From positions 1 through 16,874 of the forward strand of contig JALAGW010000135.1 in NCBI GenBank assembly GCA_022712235.1: a DNA stretch of 16,874 nucleotides. Reading direction: 5' to 3'. The DNA comes from Brevundimonas sp. (GTDB lineage Bacteria > Pseudomonadota > Alphaproteobacteria > Caulobacterales > Caulobacteraceae). The notes under the pieces were generated by a model, which ran no database searches, was not told the DNA's origin, and was given only the letters and a program-made list of their open reading frames with translations. Positions 10,325 to 16,874 of this stretch are shown here, piece after piece. The first letter of the stretch is position 1. Each line of letters opens with the position of its first letter. Made by a program: the position numbers and the translations under genes.

Positions 10325-10493
10325 GCAATCTCCGATGCGGTCTCTCAGCCTTCTTCGAGGCTTGTCGATTCTTGGCGTTTCCAGAGGGACGCGTTTGCGC
10401 CCCCAAAGCTAAGACGTTTCATAGCGCCATTTCCGCCGCATACACGTCGAGAAGAAGGCGCGCATGGCTTGAGAAGGCGGGTCCGTCTGTGCC
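10325..10493. promoter_or_regulatory. Divergent intergenic region between peptidase and sigma factor genes
   Basis: These 169 nt must carry the promoters of the peptidase gene (- strand) and the sigma factor gene (+ strand). On the + strand, GCTAAGAC at 10408-10415 fits the -10 consensus of Caulobacter housekeeping promoters (GCTANAWC, established for that group), but no good -35 sits at the expected distance, so the match is weak. No clear Fur box was seen. A short hairpin, AGCCT/AGGCT at 10347-10362, lies in the leader of the peptidase gene. Confidence 0.4.
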
Positions 10494-11102
10494 ATGCACC
10501 CCATCATGGGGGTTTCAGACGAACGCGCACTCTGGCTGGCGAACCGCATCCTTCCGCTGGAGGCGGGGGTGCGCGGCTGGCTGCGTCGAAGCCGCCAACC
10601 CGAGTTTGAGATCGATGACATCATTCAGGAAGCCTACGCCAAGCTGGCCACCATGCCGGACGTGTCAGGCATCCGAAACGTCAAAGCTTATTTTTACCGC
10701 ACGGCCTATTCCGTGCTGGTCAGCCGTCTGCGCCGAAAAAGCGTCGTTTCGATCCAGGCTCTGACCGAGATCGACAGTTTGCACCTGGCCGCCGATGAGG
10801 CCACGCCCGAGGATCAGGTCGTCGCGCGCAACGAATTGCAGGTCTTGGCCGAAATGATTGGCCGCCTGCCGGAAAAGACGCGTCGCATCTTCCTGCTCAG
10901 TCGGGTGTCCGGATTGTCGCAGAAGGAGATCGCGCGTGAGACCGGCTACCCTGAGAGCACCATTGAGAAACATATCGCCAAGGGCTTTTCATTGCTGATC
11001 GCCGCCTATTCCAATGGCGGATTTGGGCCTGTCACGACGTCTAGGACGGTGAAGCGAGGACTTGGGCGAGAGCATGGCCGGGCAGACAAGCCAGGAAGTT
11101 GA
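10494..11102 (+). CDS. FecI-like ECF sigma factor
   Basis: A 202-residue sigma-70 family protein of the extracytoplasmic-function, FecI (iron-starvation) type. Region 2 (about 20-83) contains EIDDIIQEAYAKL and then NVKAYFYRTAYSVL, typical of core binding and -10 recognition. Region 4 (about 111-170) contains LPEKTRRIFLLSRVSGLSQ followed by the helix-turn-helix EIARETGYPESTIEKHIAKG. A 30-residue polar tail follows. It should direct transcription of the downstream receptor gene when released by the FecR-like regulator. The start is uncertain: ATG 10494 is used here, but ATG 10506 (giving MGVSDERALWLA) is equally plausible and neither has a clear Shine-Dalgarno sequence. A 13-nt palindrome spans both. 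The 3' end overlaps the FecR-like gene by 29 nt, implying co-transcription and coupling. Confidence 0.93.
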   Translation: MHPIMGVSDERALWLANRILPLEAGVRGWLRRSRQPEFEIDDIIQEAYAKLATMPDVSGIRNVKAYFYRTAYSVLVSRLRRKSVVSIQALTEIDSLHLAADEATPEDQVVARNELQVLAEMIGRLPEKTRRIFLLSRVSGLSQKEIARETGYPESTIEKHIAKGFSLLIAAYSNGGFGPVTTSRTVKRGLGREHGRADKPGS

Positions 11103-12030
11103 TCGGATCGCCTGTTTCTGGGCGGCCAGAATGGACGATGGTCCTCTGTCGGCAGAGGATCAGGTCGAGTTCGACAACTGGCTTGCCAGCGATGGGCGCT
11201 GTCTGGGGGCTTTCGCCCGCGCCCGCGCCGTCGCGGTCCACAGCCGCCGCGCCGCCGCCCTGTCTGGCGCAGTTCCGCTTCGTCAAGCGACCGCAGCCGC
11301 AAAGCCGGCCTTGCTGAGCCGCAGAAGCCTGATTGCGGCGTCCGCCGCGCCGGTCGTCCTGGCCGGCGCCGGCGCCTGGCTCTATCTGCGGCAGACCACG
11401 GAAGCCTTTGAGACGCGAAGAGGGGAGACCCGCGTCGTGCCGCTGGATGACGGCTCGGTCATAACGGTGAACACCTTGTCGTCCGGAGATGTCCGTTACG
11501 GCGAGAGCGCGCGCACCGTGGTGCTGAAAACCGGCGAAGCCCTGTTCAATGTCGTTTCGGATCTCAGTCGTCCATTCGTGGTTCGCTCCGGCGATACGGC
11601 GGTGATCGCCAACGGCGCCAGCTTCCTGGTGCGGCGTCTGGCCGACGCGCCGCTTCAGGTCGTGGCTTTCAGCGGCGACGTGGAAATAAAGGGTGAAATC
11701 GGGCGACGGCTGAAGCTTGCCGCCAACACTCGGGCGGTCGTGCGGCCGGGCGCCTTGCCGACGCAGGTGGGGCAGGTGGATGCAGACCGCGAGCTCGCCT
11801 GGCGGCATGGACGAATCCAGCTGGAAAACGAGAGGCTTGCGCGGGCTGTGCGCGAATTCGCCCGCTATAACTCAACCGAAATCGCACTAGCAGACGAGGC
11901 TGTGGCCGATCTGCGCATCACGGGTCTTTTTGTCGCGAATGATCCCGTCGCCTTCGCTCATGCGGCCGCCGGCAGTTTGGATTTGAAAGTTTCGGTCAAC
12001 GCCGAGCGCATCACTCTTAGCCGAGTCTGA
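11074..12030 (+). CDS. FecR-like anti-sigma/signal transducer, membrane bound
   Basis: A 318-residue protein with the three-part layout of FecR regulators. The cytoplasmic N-terminal domain (about 8-55) has the WAARMDDGPLSAED and FDNWL pattern that binds the sigma factor. A single membrane segment (about 86-105) follows. The periplasmic FecR domain (about 113-205) contains RRGETRVVPLDDGSVITVN and GEALFNVV, and a C-terminal secretin-like region (about 245-318) contains RIQLENERLARAV. It would sense the STN domain of the receptor and pass the signal to the FecI-like factor. The sequence just before the membrane segment reads SRRSLIA (82-88), a twin-arginine-like motif. ATG 11074 is chosen because the family N-terminus follows directly; TTG 11062 in the same frame is an alternative. 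No strong ribosome site is seen, and the gene overlaps the sigma factor gene. Confidence 0.92.
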   Translation: MAGQTSQEVDRIACFWAARMDDGPLSAEDQVEFDNWLASDGRCLGAFARARAVAVHSRRAAALSGAVPLRQATAAAKPALLSRRSLIAASAAPVVLAGAGAWLYLRQTTEAFETRRGETRVVPLDDGSVITVNTLSSGDVRYGESARTVVLKTGEALFNVVSDLSRPFVVRSGDTAVIANGASFLVRRLADAPLQVVAFSGDVEIKGEIGRRLKLAANTRAVVRPGALPTQVGQVDADRELAWRHGRIQLENERLARAVREFARYNSTEIALADEAVADLRITGLFVANDPVAFAHAAAGSLDLKVSVNAERITLSRV

Positions 12031-12100
12031 TCGGCTGTCCGATCTTCGCTTCGCTCGTCCCGACGCCCGCGAGATTGTCCCTGGACGGACATGTGTTCGC

Positions 12101-12150
12101 ATTTTGATTATTTTTGGAGGAAATGCGGCGCCCCGACGTCTCATATAGGA
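12101..12150 (+). promoter_or_regulatory. Candidate FecI-type ECF promoter for the receptor gene
   Basis: The 163-nt gap before the receptor gene holds an AT-rich run (12101-12118), then GGAAAT at 12119-12124 and CGTCTCATAT at 12137-12146. GGAAAT is the -35 element described for FecI at the E. coli fecA promoter, and CGT-containing -10 elements are known for iron-starvation sigma factors. From GGAAAT the spacing to TCATAT is 16 nt, but to CGTC only 12 nt, so the exact -10 is unclear. Further down, a GC hairpin (CCCGC 12151-12155, GCGGG 12163-12167) would lie in the leader, and GGGGA at 12189-12193 abuts the start codon. The assignment is inference from position and similarity. Confidence 0.45.
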
Positions 12151-12193
12151 CCCGCATGGGAGGCGGGCCGATAATCAATAGGGAATTCGGGGA

Positions 12194-15100
12194 ATGAAGG
12201 CGTCTTGGAAGCAGGGCCTGGCGGGAAGCGCCGCGGGCGTGGCCCTGTTGTTTGCGGCCGGCGGCTCATGGGCTCAGGAGCGGACGTTCAACGTGCCGGC
12301 TCAGCCCATTTCGCAGGCGATCACGGAATTGGCGCGTCAGGCGGGAATCCAGATTTCCGCGCCGACCGCGCACCTGGCCAGCGTAAGGTCGCAGCCGGTC
12401 ACGGGGACGATGGATGTCGCTGATGCGGTGGAGCAATTGAGCGAGGGGACGGACCTTGAGGTCGTGAGCCGTCAGGGTTCCACCTTCGTCCTGCGCCAGC
12501 GCCCTTTGCAGGCCGACGCCACCCAGGTGGACGAAGTCGTGGTCGTCGGCAGCCGCATTAAAGGCACGCGCATCAATGAAGCCCTGCCTGTGACCGTCCT
12601 GGGCGCCGAAGAGATCGACGCCGCCGGAGCCGTCGACGGCGACGACCTGTTCCGTTCCATCGCTCAGGCGGGCGACGTCAATTTCAACGACGCGGACACG
12701 GACGACGGCGGCGTCAATTCCGCACGCGGCGATGTGGCCTCGATCAACCTGCGGGGGTTGGGCACCGGCAATACCCTGACGCTTCTGAACGGCCGCCGCC
12801 TGGTCAATCACCCCGGCACCCAGATCGAGAACTACGTCCCCGTCACCACGGTCAACACCAACGCCATCCCGGTGATGGGCGTCCAGAGGGTCGAGGTCCT
12901 GGCCGACGGCGCCGCCGCCCTGTTCGGCACTGACGCCGTGGCGGGCGTGGTCAACACGGTCCTGAAGAGCAATTTCACCGGCTTCACGGCCCAGGTCGGC
13001 ATCGGCCGCGATGAAGGGGGAATGGAAGAATACTCCTTCAACTTCCAGGGCGGCCGGGACTTCAACGACGGCCGCACCAACATCTCGATCACGGGCGACT
13101 ACATGACCCGTGACGCCTTGTTCATCTGGGAGCGCCCCTACGCCACGGGAGAGGGGCGCAAGGCGCGCTTCGGCGACCGCGCGACCGGTCTGGACTATGT
13201 CACCTACAGCGCCATCTCGGCCTGGGCCGAAGGCCTGCGTCTGGATCCGAACACCTACAAACTGGACAAGTCGGGCGCCAAGGTGAACGGCAGCACCCTG
13301 ATCGGCTCCAACGGCGCCTTCCATGTTCAGCCTGGGACGAATCCCGGCTGCGTCGCCGCTGGCTTCCGCGACGGCGTCTGCTTTGACGACGGCGTCCTGT
13401 CGGTGACGGGGGCGGACGAAAACCTGCGCTACGACCTGGGCACCATGCGGCCGATCAGCTCGGCGGTCGATCGCGCCAATCTGTTCACCTTCATCAATCA
13501 CCGCTTCGATAATGGCGTCGAGGCCTTCGGCGAGATCGGCTACTACTGGGCCAATACCTGGTCGCAGCGCCAGCAGGACACGCCCCTGGCCTATCAGCGC
13601 GTTCTGATGTCGCCGACGGCCTATTGGAATCCCTTGGGCGCTGAAGGCGTCACGGCCCGACTGCCGGGTCTGTCGTCGGTGCCGACGACCGGCGCCGCGG
13701 TCGAGATCCAGGACTTCCGTTTCGCTGACCTCGGCTATCGCAGCGTCGATGTCGAGAACACCTCGATCCGCCTGGTCGGCGGCCTGCGCGGCGAATGGCG
13801 CGGCTTCGACTGGGAAAGCGGCCTGCTCTATTCCAAGGCCGAGACCGTGGACGAGATGGACGCCGTCAGCATGACCGGCCTGCAGGCCGCCATCAATCGC
13901 ACCACGCCGGACGCCTATAACCCCTTCGTCGGCGGGGATCTGAACAGTCCGAAGGACGGCGACTTCACCGTCAACAATCGCGACACCATCAACAGCTTCA
14001 TGGTGCGCTCGGGACGGACTTCCGAAACCGAGCTGATGCAGTGGGACCTGCACGTCTCGCGCCCGGACATCTATCGCCTTCCGGCCGGCGACGTCGGCCT
14101 GGCCGCCGGCGTCGAGGCCCGTCGTGAGACGTTCGCGGAACGTCGCGGCGATCACCTGAACGGCACGATCAACTTCACCGATCTGACCGGCGAAACCTTC
14201 CAGAGCGACATCATGGGCGTGACCTTCACGCCTGACAGCTCGGGCGCGCGCAACGTCTATTCAGCCTTCGCCGAACTGGCGATTCCGATCGTCTCTCCGG
14301 AGATGAACATCCCCCTGGTGCAGTCGATCGACGTTCAGTTGGCGGGCCGCCTGGAGCATTATTCCCTGTTCGGTTCGGTGGGCGCGCCCAAGATCGCCAT
14401 GGCCTATCGTCCGACCGACTGGCTGATGTTCCGCGGCGCCTGGTCCAAGGGGTTCCGAGCGCCCAACCTGATGCAGCTGCATCAGCCGGACTTCGAACGG
14501 TCCAACTCGCGGCGCGACTACGCCGCCTGCGCCGTTCAACTGGCCATCGGCGCGATCGACAAGATCACCACCTCGAACGAGTATTGCACCTCGGAATCGC
14601 GGGTGGAGCGCCGTTCCGGCAATCTGGAGCTCAAGCCCGAGCATTCCAAGAACCTCACCTTCGGCGTCGTGCTCGAGCCCAGGCTGTGGCCCGAAAAATA
14701 CGGCGTCCTGACAGCGACGGCCGACTATTGGAAGATCAATCAGACCGATCTGGTCGGCATTTTCGGCGCCACTAACCAGTTGATCATGGACTACTATCTG
14801 CGTCAGGTCGGCAGCTCCAACGAGAACGTCGTCCGCGCTGATCCGACCGAAGAACAGATCGCCGACGCCCAGCAGGCGGGTCTGGCGCCCGTAGGCGACA
14901 TCATCTCCATCGATGACGTCTACCTGAATATGCAGCCGCGCGAGTCCGAAGGCATGGACTATCGCCTGCACTACAGCCTGCGCCATACGCCGATCGGCGA
15001 CTTCACCTGGACGCTGAACGCCAGTCAGTGGCTGAAGATGTATCAGGAAGCCAACGACGACTATCAACTGTTGCTGGACGGCCTGCGCGACGGCGTCATC

Positions 15101-15481
15101 TCCGGCGTGTCGGTGGGCGGCGTCGAGGAGCTGGTTCGCCGCAACGGCCGGCCGGAATGGAAAGTCACCTCCACCGTCACCTGGCGCGCCGGGGCGTGGA
15201 CCACGGGCTTCTACTCCAGCTACGTGAGCGACTACTTCGACACCTCAGCCAATATGGTGGATACGGGCGACTACTGGGTCGTGGACGACTGGCTGACGCA
15301 CAACCTGTATGTTCAGTATGAGTTCGACGAAGGTCCGATGTCCGGTACGAGGCTGCGGATCGGCGCCAAGAACATCACCGATGAAGAGCCGCCGTTGGCC
15401 AATGCCCGTTTCGGCTATGACGGCCGCCTCCACTCCAACCGCGGTCGGTGGTGGTACGCCACCATCCGCAAGGAGTTCTGA
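12194..15481 (+). CDS. TonB-dependent outer-membrane receptor with STN signalling domain
   Basis: A 1095-residue transducer-type receptor. A signal peptide is cleaved near residue 27 (SWA-QE). The STN domain (about 31-101) starts with RTFNVPAQPISQAI and is the part that contacts FecR. A TonB-box-like DEVVVVGSRI (113-122) precedes the plug (about 128-258), which shows INLRGLGTGNTLTLLNGRRL and VEVLADGAAALFGTDAVAG. The rest is the beta-barrel, ending in the terminal Phe (IRKEF) needed for outer-membrane insertion. Two cysteine pairs, C386/C396 and C779/C798, lie in probable extracellular loops and may form disulfides. The barrel is larger than FepA-type receptors, and the plug resembles the broad group of such receptors in Caulobacterales and sphingomonads, whose substrates are varied. 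With FecI and FecR upstream it should induce its own synthesis on ligand binding. A ferric catecholate ligand is suggested only by the siderophore operon; peptides are an alternative. Confidence 0.93.
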   Translation: MKASWKQGLAGSAAGVALLFAAGGSWAQERTFNVPAQPISQAITELARQAGIQISAPTAHLASVRSQPVTGTMDVADAVEQLSEGTDLEVVSRQGSTFVLRQRPLQADATQVDEVVVVGSRIKGTRINEALPVTVLGAEEIDAAGAVDGDDLFRSIAQAGDVNFNDADTDDGGVNSARGDVASINLRGLGTGNTLTLLNGRRLVNHPGTQIENYVPVTTVNTNAIPVMGVQRVEVLADGAAALFGTDAVAGVVNTVLKSNFTGFTAQVGIGRDEGGMEEYSFNFQGGRDFNDGRTNISITGDYMTRDALFIWERPYATGEGRKARFGDRATGLDYVTYSAISAWAEGLRLDPNTYKLDKSGAKVNGSTLIGSNGAFHVQPGTNPGCVAAGFRDGVCFDDGVLSVTGADENLRYDLGTMRPISSAVDRANLFTFINHRFDNGVEAFGEIGYYWANTWSQRQQDTPLAYQRVLMSPTAYWNPLGAEGVTARLPGLSSVPTTGAAVEIQDFRFADLGYRSVDVENTSIRLVGGLRGEWRGFDWESGLLYSKAETVDEMDAVSMTGLQAAINRTTPDAYNPFVGGDLNSPKDGDFTVNNRDTINSFMVRSGRTSETELMQWDLHVSRPDIYRLPAGDVGLAAGVEARRETFAERRGDHLNGTINFTDLTGETFQSDIMGVTFTPDSSGARNVYSAFAELAIPIVSPEMNIPLVQSIDVQLAGRLEHYSLFGSVGAPKIAMAYRPTDWLMFRGAWSKGFRAPNLMQLHQPDFERSNSRRDYAACAVQLAIGAIDKITTSNEYCTSESRVERRSGNLELKPEHSKNLTFGVVLEPRLWPEKYGVLTATADYWKINQTDLVGIFGATNQLIMDYYLRQVGSSNENVVRADPTEEQIADAQQAGLAPVGDIISIDDVYLNMQPRESEGMDYRLHYSLRHTPIGDFTWTLNASQWLKMYQEANDDYQLLLDGLRDGVISGVSVGGVEELVRRNGRPEWKVTSTVTWRAGAWTTGFYSSYVSDYFDTSANMVDTGDYWVVDDWLTHNLYVQYEFDEGPMSGTRLRIGAKNITDEEPPLANARFGYDGRLHSNRGRWWYATIRKEF

Positions 15482-15522
15482 TGATCGGGCGATCCGCCTG
15501 ATCTGAACGGCAAGATGTTCAC

Positions 15523-15562
15523 GGGGCGGCGGATATTCGTTTATTCGCCGCCCTTCTATTTT
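15523..15562 (+). terminator. Hairpin terminator after the TonB-dependent receptor gene
   Basis: GGGCGGCG at 15524-15531 pairs with CGCCGCCC at 15546-15553 around a 14-nt AT-rich loop, followed by TTCTATTTT (15554-15562). This is a convincing factor-independent terminator 42 nt after the receptor stop codon. The remaining 50 nt before the transporter gene must hold that gene's leader, and probably at least part of its promoter. Confidence 0.8.
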
Positions 15563-15614
15563 CCATGCATGCCTGGCTTCGGCCTTGGCGATGTGAAACT
15601 GGACGAGTTGCTTC

Positions 15615-16874
15615 ATGAACCGAATATTCGCCTACCTCATCATCGGGGCCATGATTTTGGGCGTGCTGGTCGGCTGGGGAGTGAACCAGTATCTGAGCGC
15701 GGATCAGGCCGCGGCCGCGGCGACGAATCTGTCGCTGATCACGGACGTCTTCCTGCGCCTGATCAAGATGATCATCGCGCCCCTGGTCTTCACCACCCTG
15801 GTGGCGGGGATCGCCCACATGGAGGACGCGGCCTCGGTGGGTCGGATCGGCGTCAAGACCATGACCTGGTTCATCGGCGCCTCGGTGGTGTCTCTGCTGC
15901 TGGGTCTGGTCATGGTGCAGATCCTGCAGCCGGGGGCGGGCATGCACCTGCCGCAGGCGGCGCTGGCCACGGCGCCGGCGGCCTCGACCGACGCCTTCTC
16001 GCTGCACGGCTTCGTCACCCACCTGGTGCCGACCTCGATCTTCGACGCCATGGCCCGGAACGAGATCCTGCAGATCGTGGTCTTCTCCCTGTTCGTCGGC
16101 ACGGCGGTCGCCGCCCTGGACGACAAGGCCCCGGCGGTGCTGAACCTGGTCGAACAGGCCGCCAGCATCATGCTGAAGGTGACGGAGTTCGTGATGAAGC
16201 TGGCCCCCCTGGCCATCTTCGCCGCCCTGGCCTCGACCATCGCCACCCAGGGCCTGGAGATGCTGGCGGTCTACGCCAGGTTCGTGCTCGGCTTCTACGG
16301 CGCGATGGGCCTGTTGTGGGGTCTGCTGTTCCTGGCCGCCGCCCTGGTGCTGGGCCGTCGCGTCCTGCCCCTGTTCAAGGTGATCCGCACCCCGGCCTTG
16401 CTGGCCTTCTCGACCGCCAGCTCGGAAGCCGCCTATCCGCGCATCCTGGACGCCCTGCCGACCGTCGGGGTGCGTCGCCGCATCGTCAGCTTCGTCCTGC
16501 CGCTGGGCTATTCGTTCAATCTGGACGGGTCGATGCTCTACTGCACCTTCGCCACCATGTTCATCATGCAGGCGCACGGGGTGCACCTCAGCGTCTCGCA
16601 ACAGGTCTTCATGCTGCTGCTGCTGATGGTGACGTCCAAGGGCATCGCCGGCATCCCGCGCGCCTCTCTGGTGGTCATCATGGCGACCCTGACCTACTTC
16701 GGTCTGCCGGAAGCCTGGATCGCCATCGTCCTGGGCGTCGATCACCTGCTCGACATGGGCCGCTCGGCCACCAACGTGGTCGGCAACTCCGTCGCCGCCG
16801 CCGTGGTCGCCAAGTGGGAAGGCGAACTGGACGACATCCCCGAGGGCGGGCCCGATGCGCCCAAGCCCGCCGCC
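15615..16874 (+). CDS. Dicarboxylate/amino acid:cation symporter (DAACS/SDF family), 3' end cut by window
   Basis: Exactly 420 codons run from ATG 15615 to the window edge without a stop, so the C-terminus is missing, probably only slightly. GGACGAG at 15601-15607 is a suitable ribosome site. The inner-membrane protein has the SDF family hallmarks: first membrane helix at 4-22, HP1 serine-rich tip STASSEAAYP (266-275), NLDG in TM7 (302-305), HP2 TSKGIAGIPRAS (340-351), and TM8 with DMGRSATN (380-387) and GN (390-391). The family moves glutamate, aspartate or C4-dicarboxylates with H+ or Na+. DMGR matches archaeal aspartate transporters, where the Asp contacts the substrate amino group, whereas E. 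coli DctA has SEAR there; this points to an acidic amino acid as substrate, which is an inference. No functional link with the iron genes is evident, and the gene is separated from them by a terminator. Confidence 0.92.
   Translation, partial: MNRIFAYLIIGAMILGVLVGWGVNQYLSADQAAAAATNLSLITDVFLRLIKMIIAPLVFTTLVAGIAHMEDAASVGRIGVKTMTWFIGASVVSLLLGLVMVQILQPGAGMHLPQAALATAPAASTDAFSLHGFVTHLVPTSIFDAMARNEILQIVVFSLFVGTAVAALDDKAPAVLNLVEQAASIMLKVTEFVMKLAPLAIFAALASTIATQGLEMLAVYARFVLGFYGAMGLLWGLLFLAAALVLGRRVLPLFKVIRTPALLAFSTASSEAAYPRILDALPTVGVRRRIVSFVLPLGYSFNLDGSMLYCTFATMFIMQAHGVHLSVSQQVFMLLLLMVTSKGIAGIPRASLVVIMATLTYFGLPEAWIAIVLGVDHLLDMGRSATNVVGNSVAAAVVAKWEGELDDIPEGGPDAPKPAA

Noticed and set aside
10347..10362. 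Small hairpin AGCCT/AGGCT in the peptidase leader
   Set aside because: A 5-bp stem is expected by chance in this GC-rich DNA, and nothing else marks it as a regulator.
12168..12182. Sequence CGATAATCAATAGG resembling part of a Fur box
   Set aside because: Only about one half-site matches, and alphaproteobacterial iron regulation may use other motifs; not enough to call an operator.
12266..14155. 629-codon open frame on the - strand within the receptor gene
   Set aside because: Antisense shadow of the receptor; no recognisable domain or ribosome site.
15519..16745. 408-codon - strand open frame opposite the transporter
   Set aside because: Its sequence is Gln/His/Asp-rich and without domains, while the + strand encodes a full set of symporter motifs up to the window end.

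Overview
The window is high-GC DNA (mostly G or C at third codon positions) that reads like an alphaproteobacterium of the Caulobacterales. Brevundimonas is my best guess, from the FecI/FecR/STN-receptor cassette, the receptor style and the M14 peptidase. This placement is inferred from gene content and was not tested by search.

Left part (1-7383, + strand): an almost complete catecholate siderophore operon of enterobactin type. It holds the 3' end of an isochorismate synthase (entC-like), a 2,3-dihydroxybenzoate-AMP ligase (entE-like), a stand-alone isochorismatase (entB N-terminal domain), a separate small aryl carrier protein, a 1301-residue NRPS with EntF architecture (C-A-T-TE), and a 2,3-dihydro-2,3-dihydroxybenzoate dehydrogenase (entA-like). 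Adjacent genes overlap by 4 nt, except that the NRPS starts 3 nt after the carrier gene. Together they would turn chorismate into 2,3-dihydroxybenzoate (DHB), load it on the free carrier, join it to L-serine on the NRPS and release it through the thioesterase, possibly as a cyclic trimer. The NRPS specificity code, read by eye, is the serine code of EntF. In E. coli the isochorismatase and the carrier are one protein (EntB); here they are two genes. A strong hairpin at 7457-7485 ends the operon and can serve the convergent gene too.

Middle (7538-10324, - strand): a secreted M14-type zinc carboxypeptidase with a C-terminal glutamine-amidotransferase-like region.

Right part (10494-15481, + strand): a cell-surface signalling cassette. 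It consists of a FecI-like ECF sigma factor, a FecR-like anti-sigma regulator with a twin-arginine motif before its membrane segment, and a 1095-residue TonB-dependent receptor with an N-terminal STN signalling domain. A candidate FecI-type promoter lies just before the receptor, and a hairpin with a T-rich tail follows it. The cassette's position next to the siderophore operon suggests iron or siderophore uptake. The adjoining peptidase fits equally well with peptide uptake, and sequence alone does not decide.

Right edge (15615-16874, + strand): a dicarboxylate/amino acid:cation symporter, open to the window end. The four intergenic gaps (133-169 nt) hold terminators, promoters or leaders. 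No tRNA, rRNA, CRISPR array, insertion sequence or phage gene was seen.
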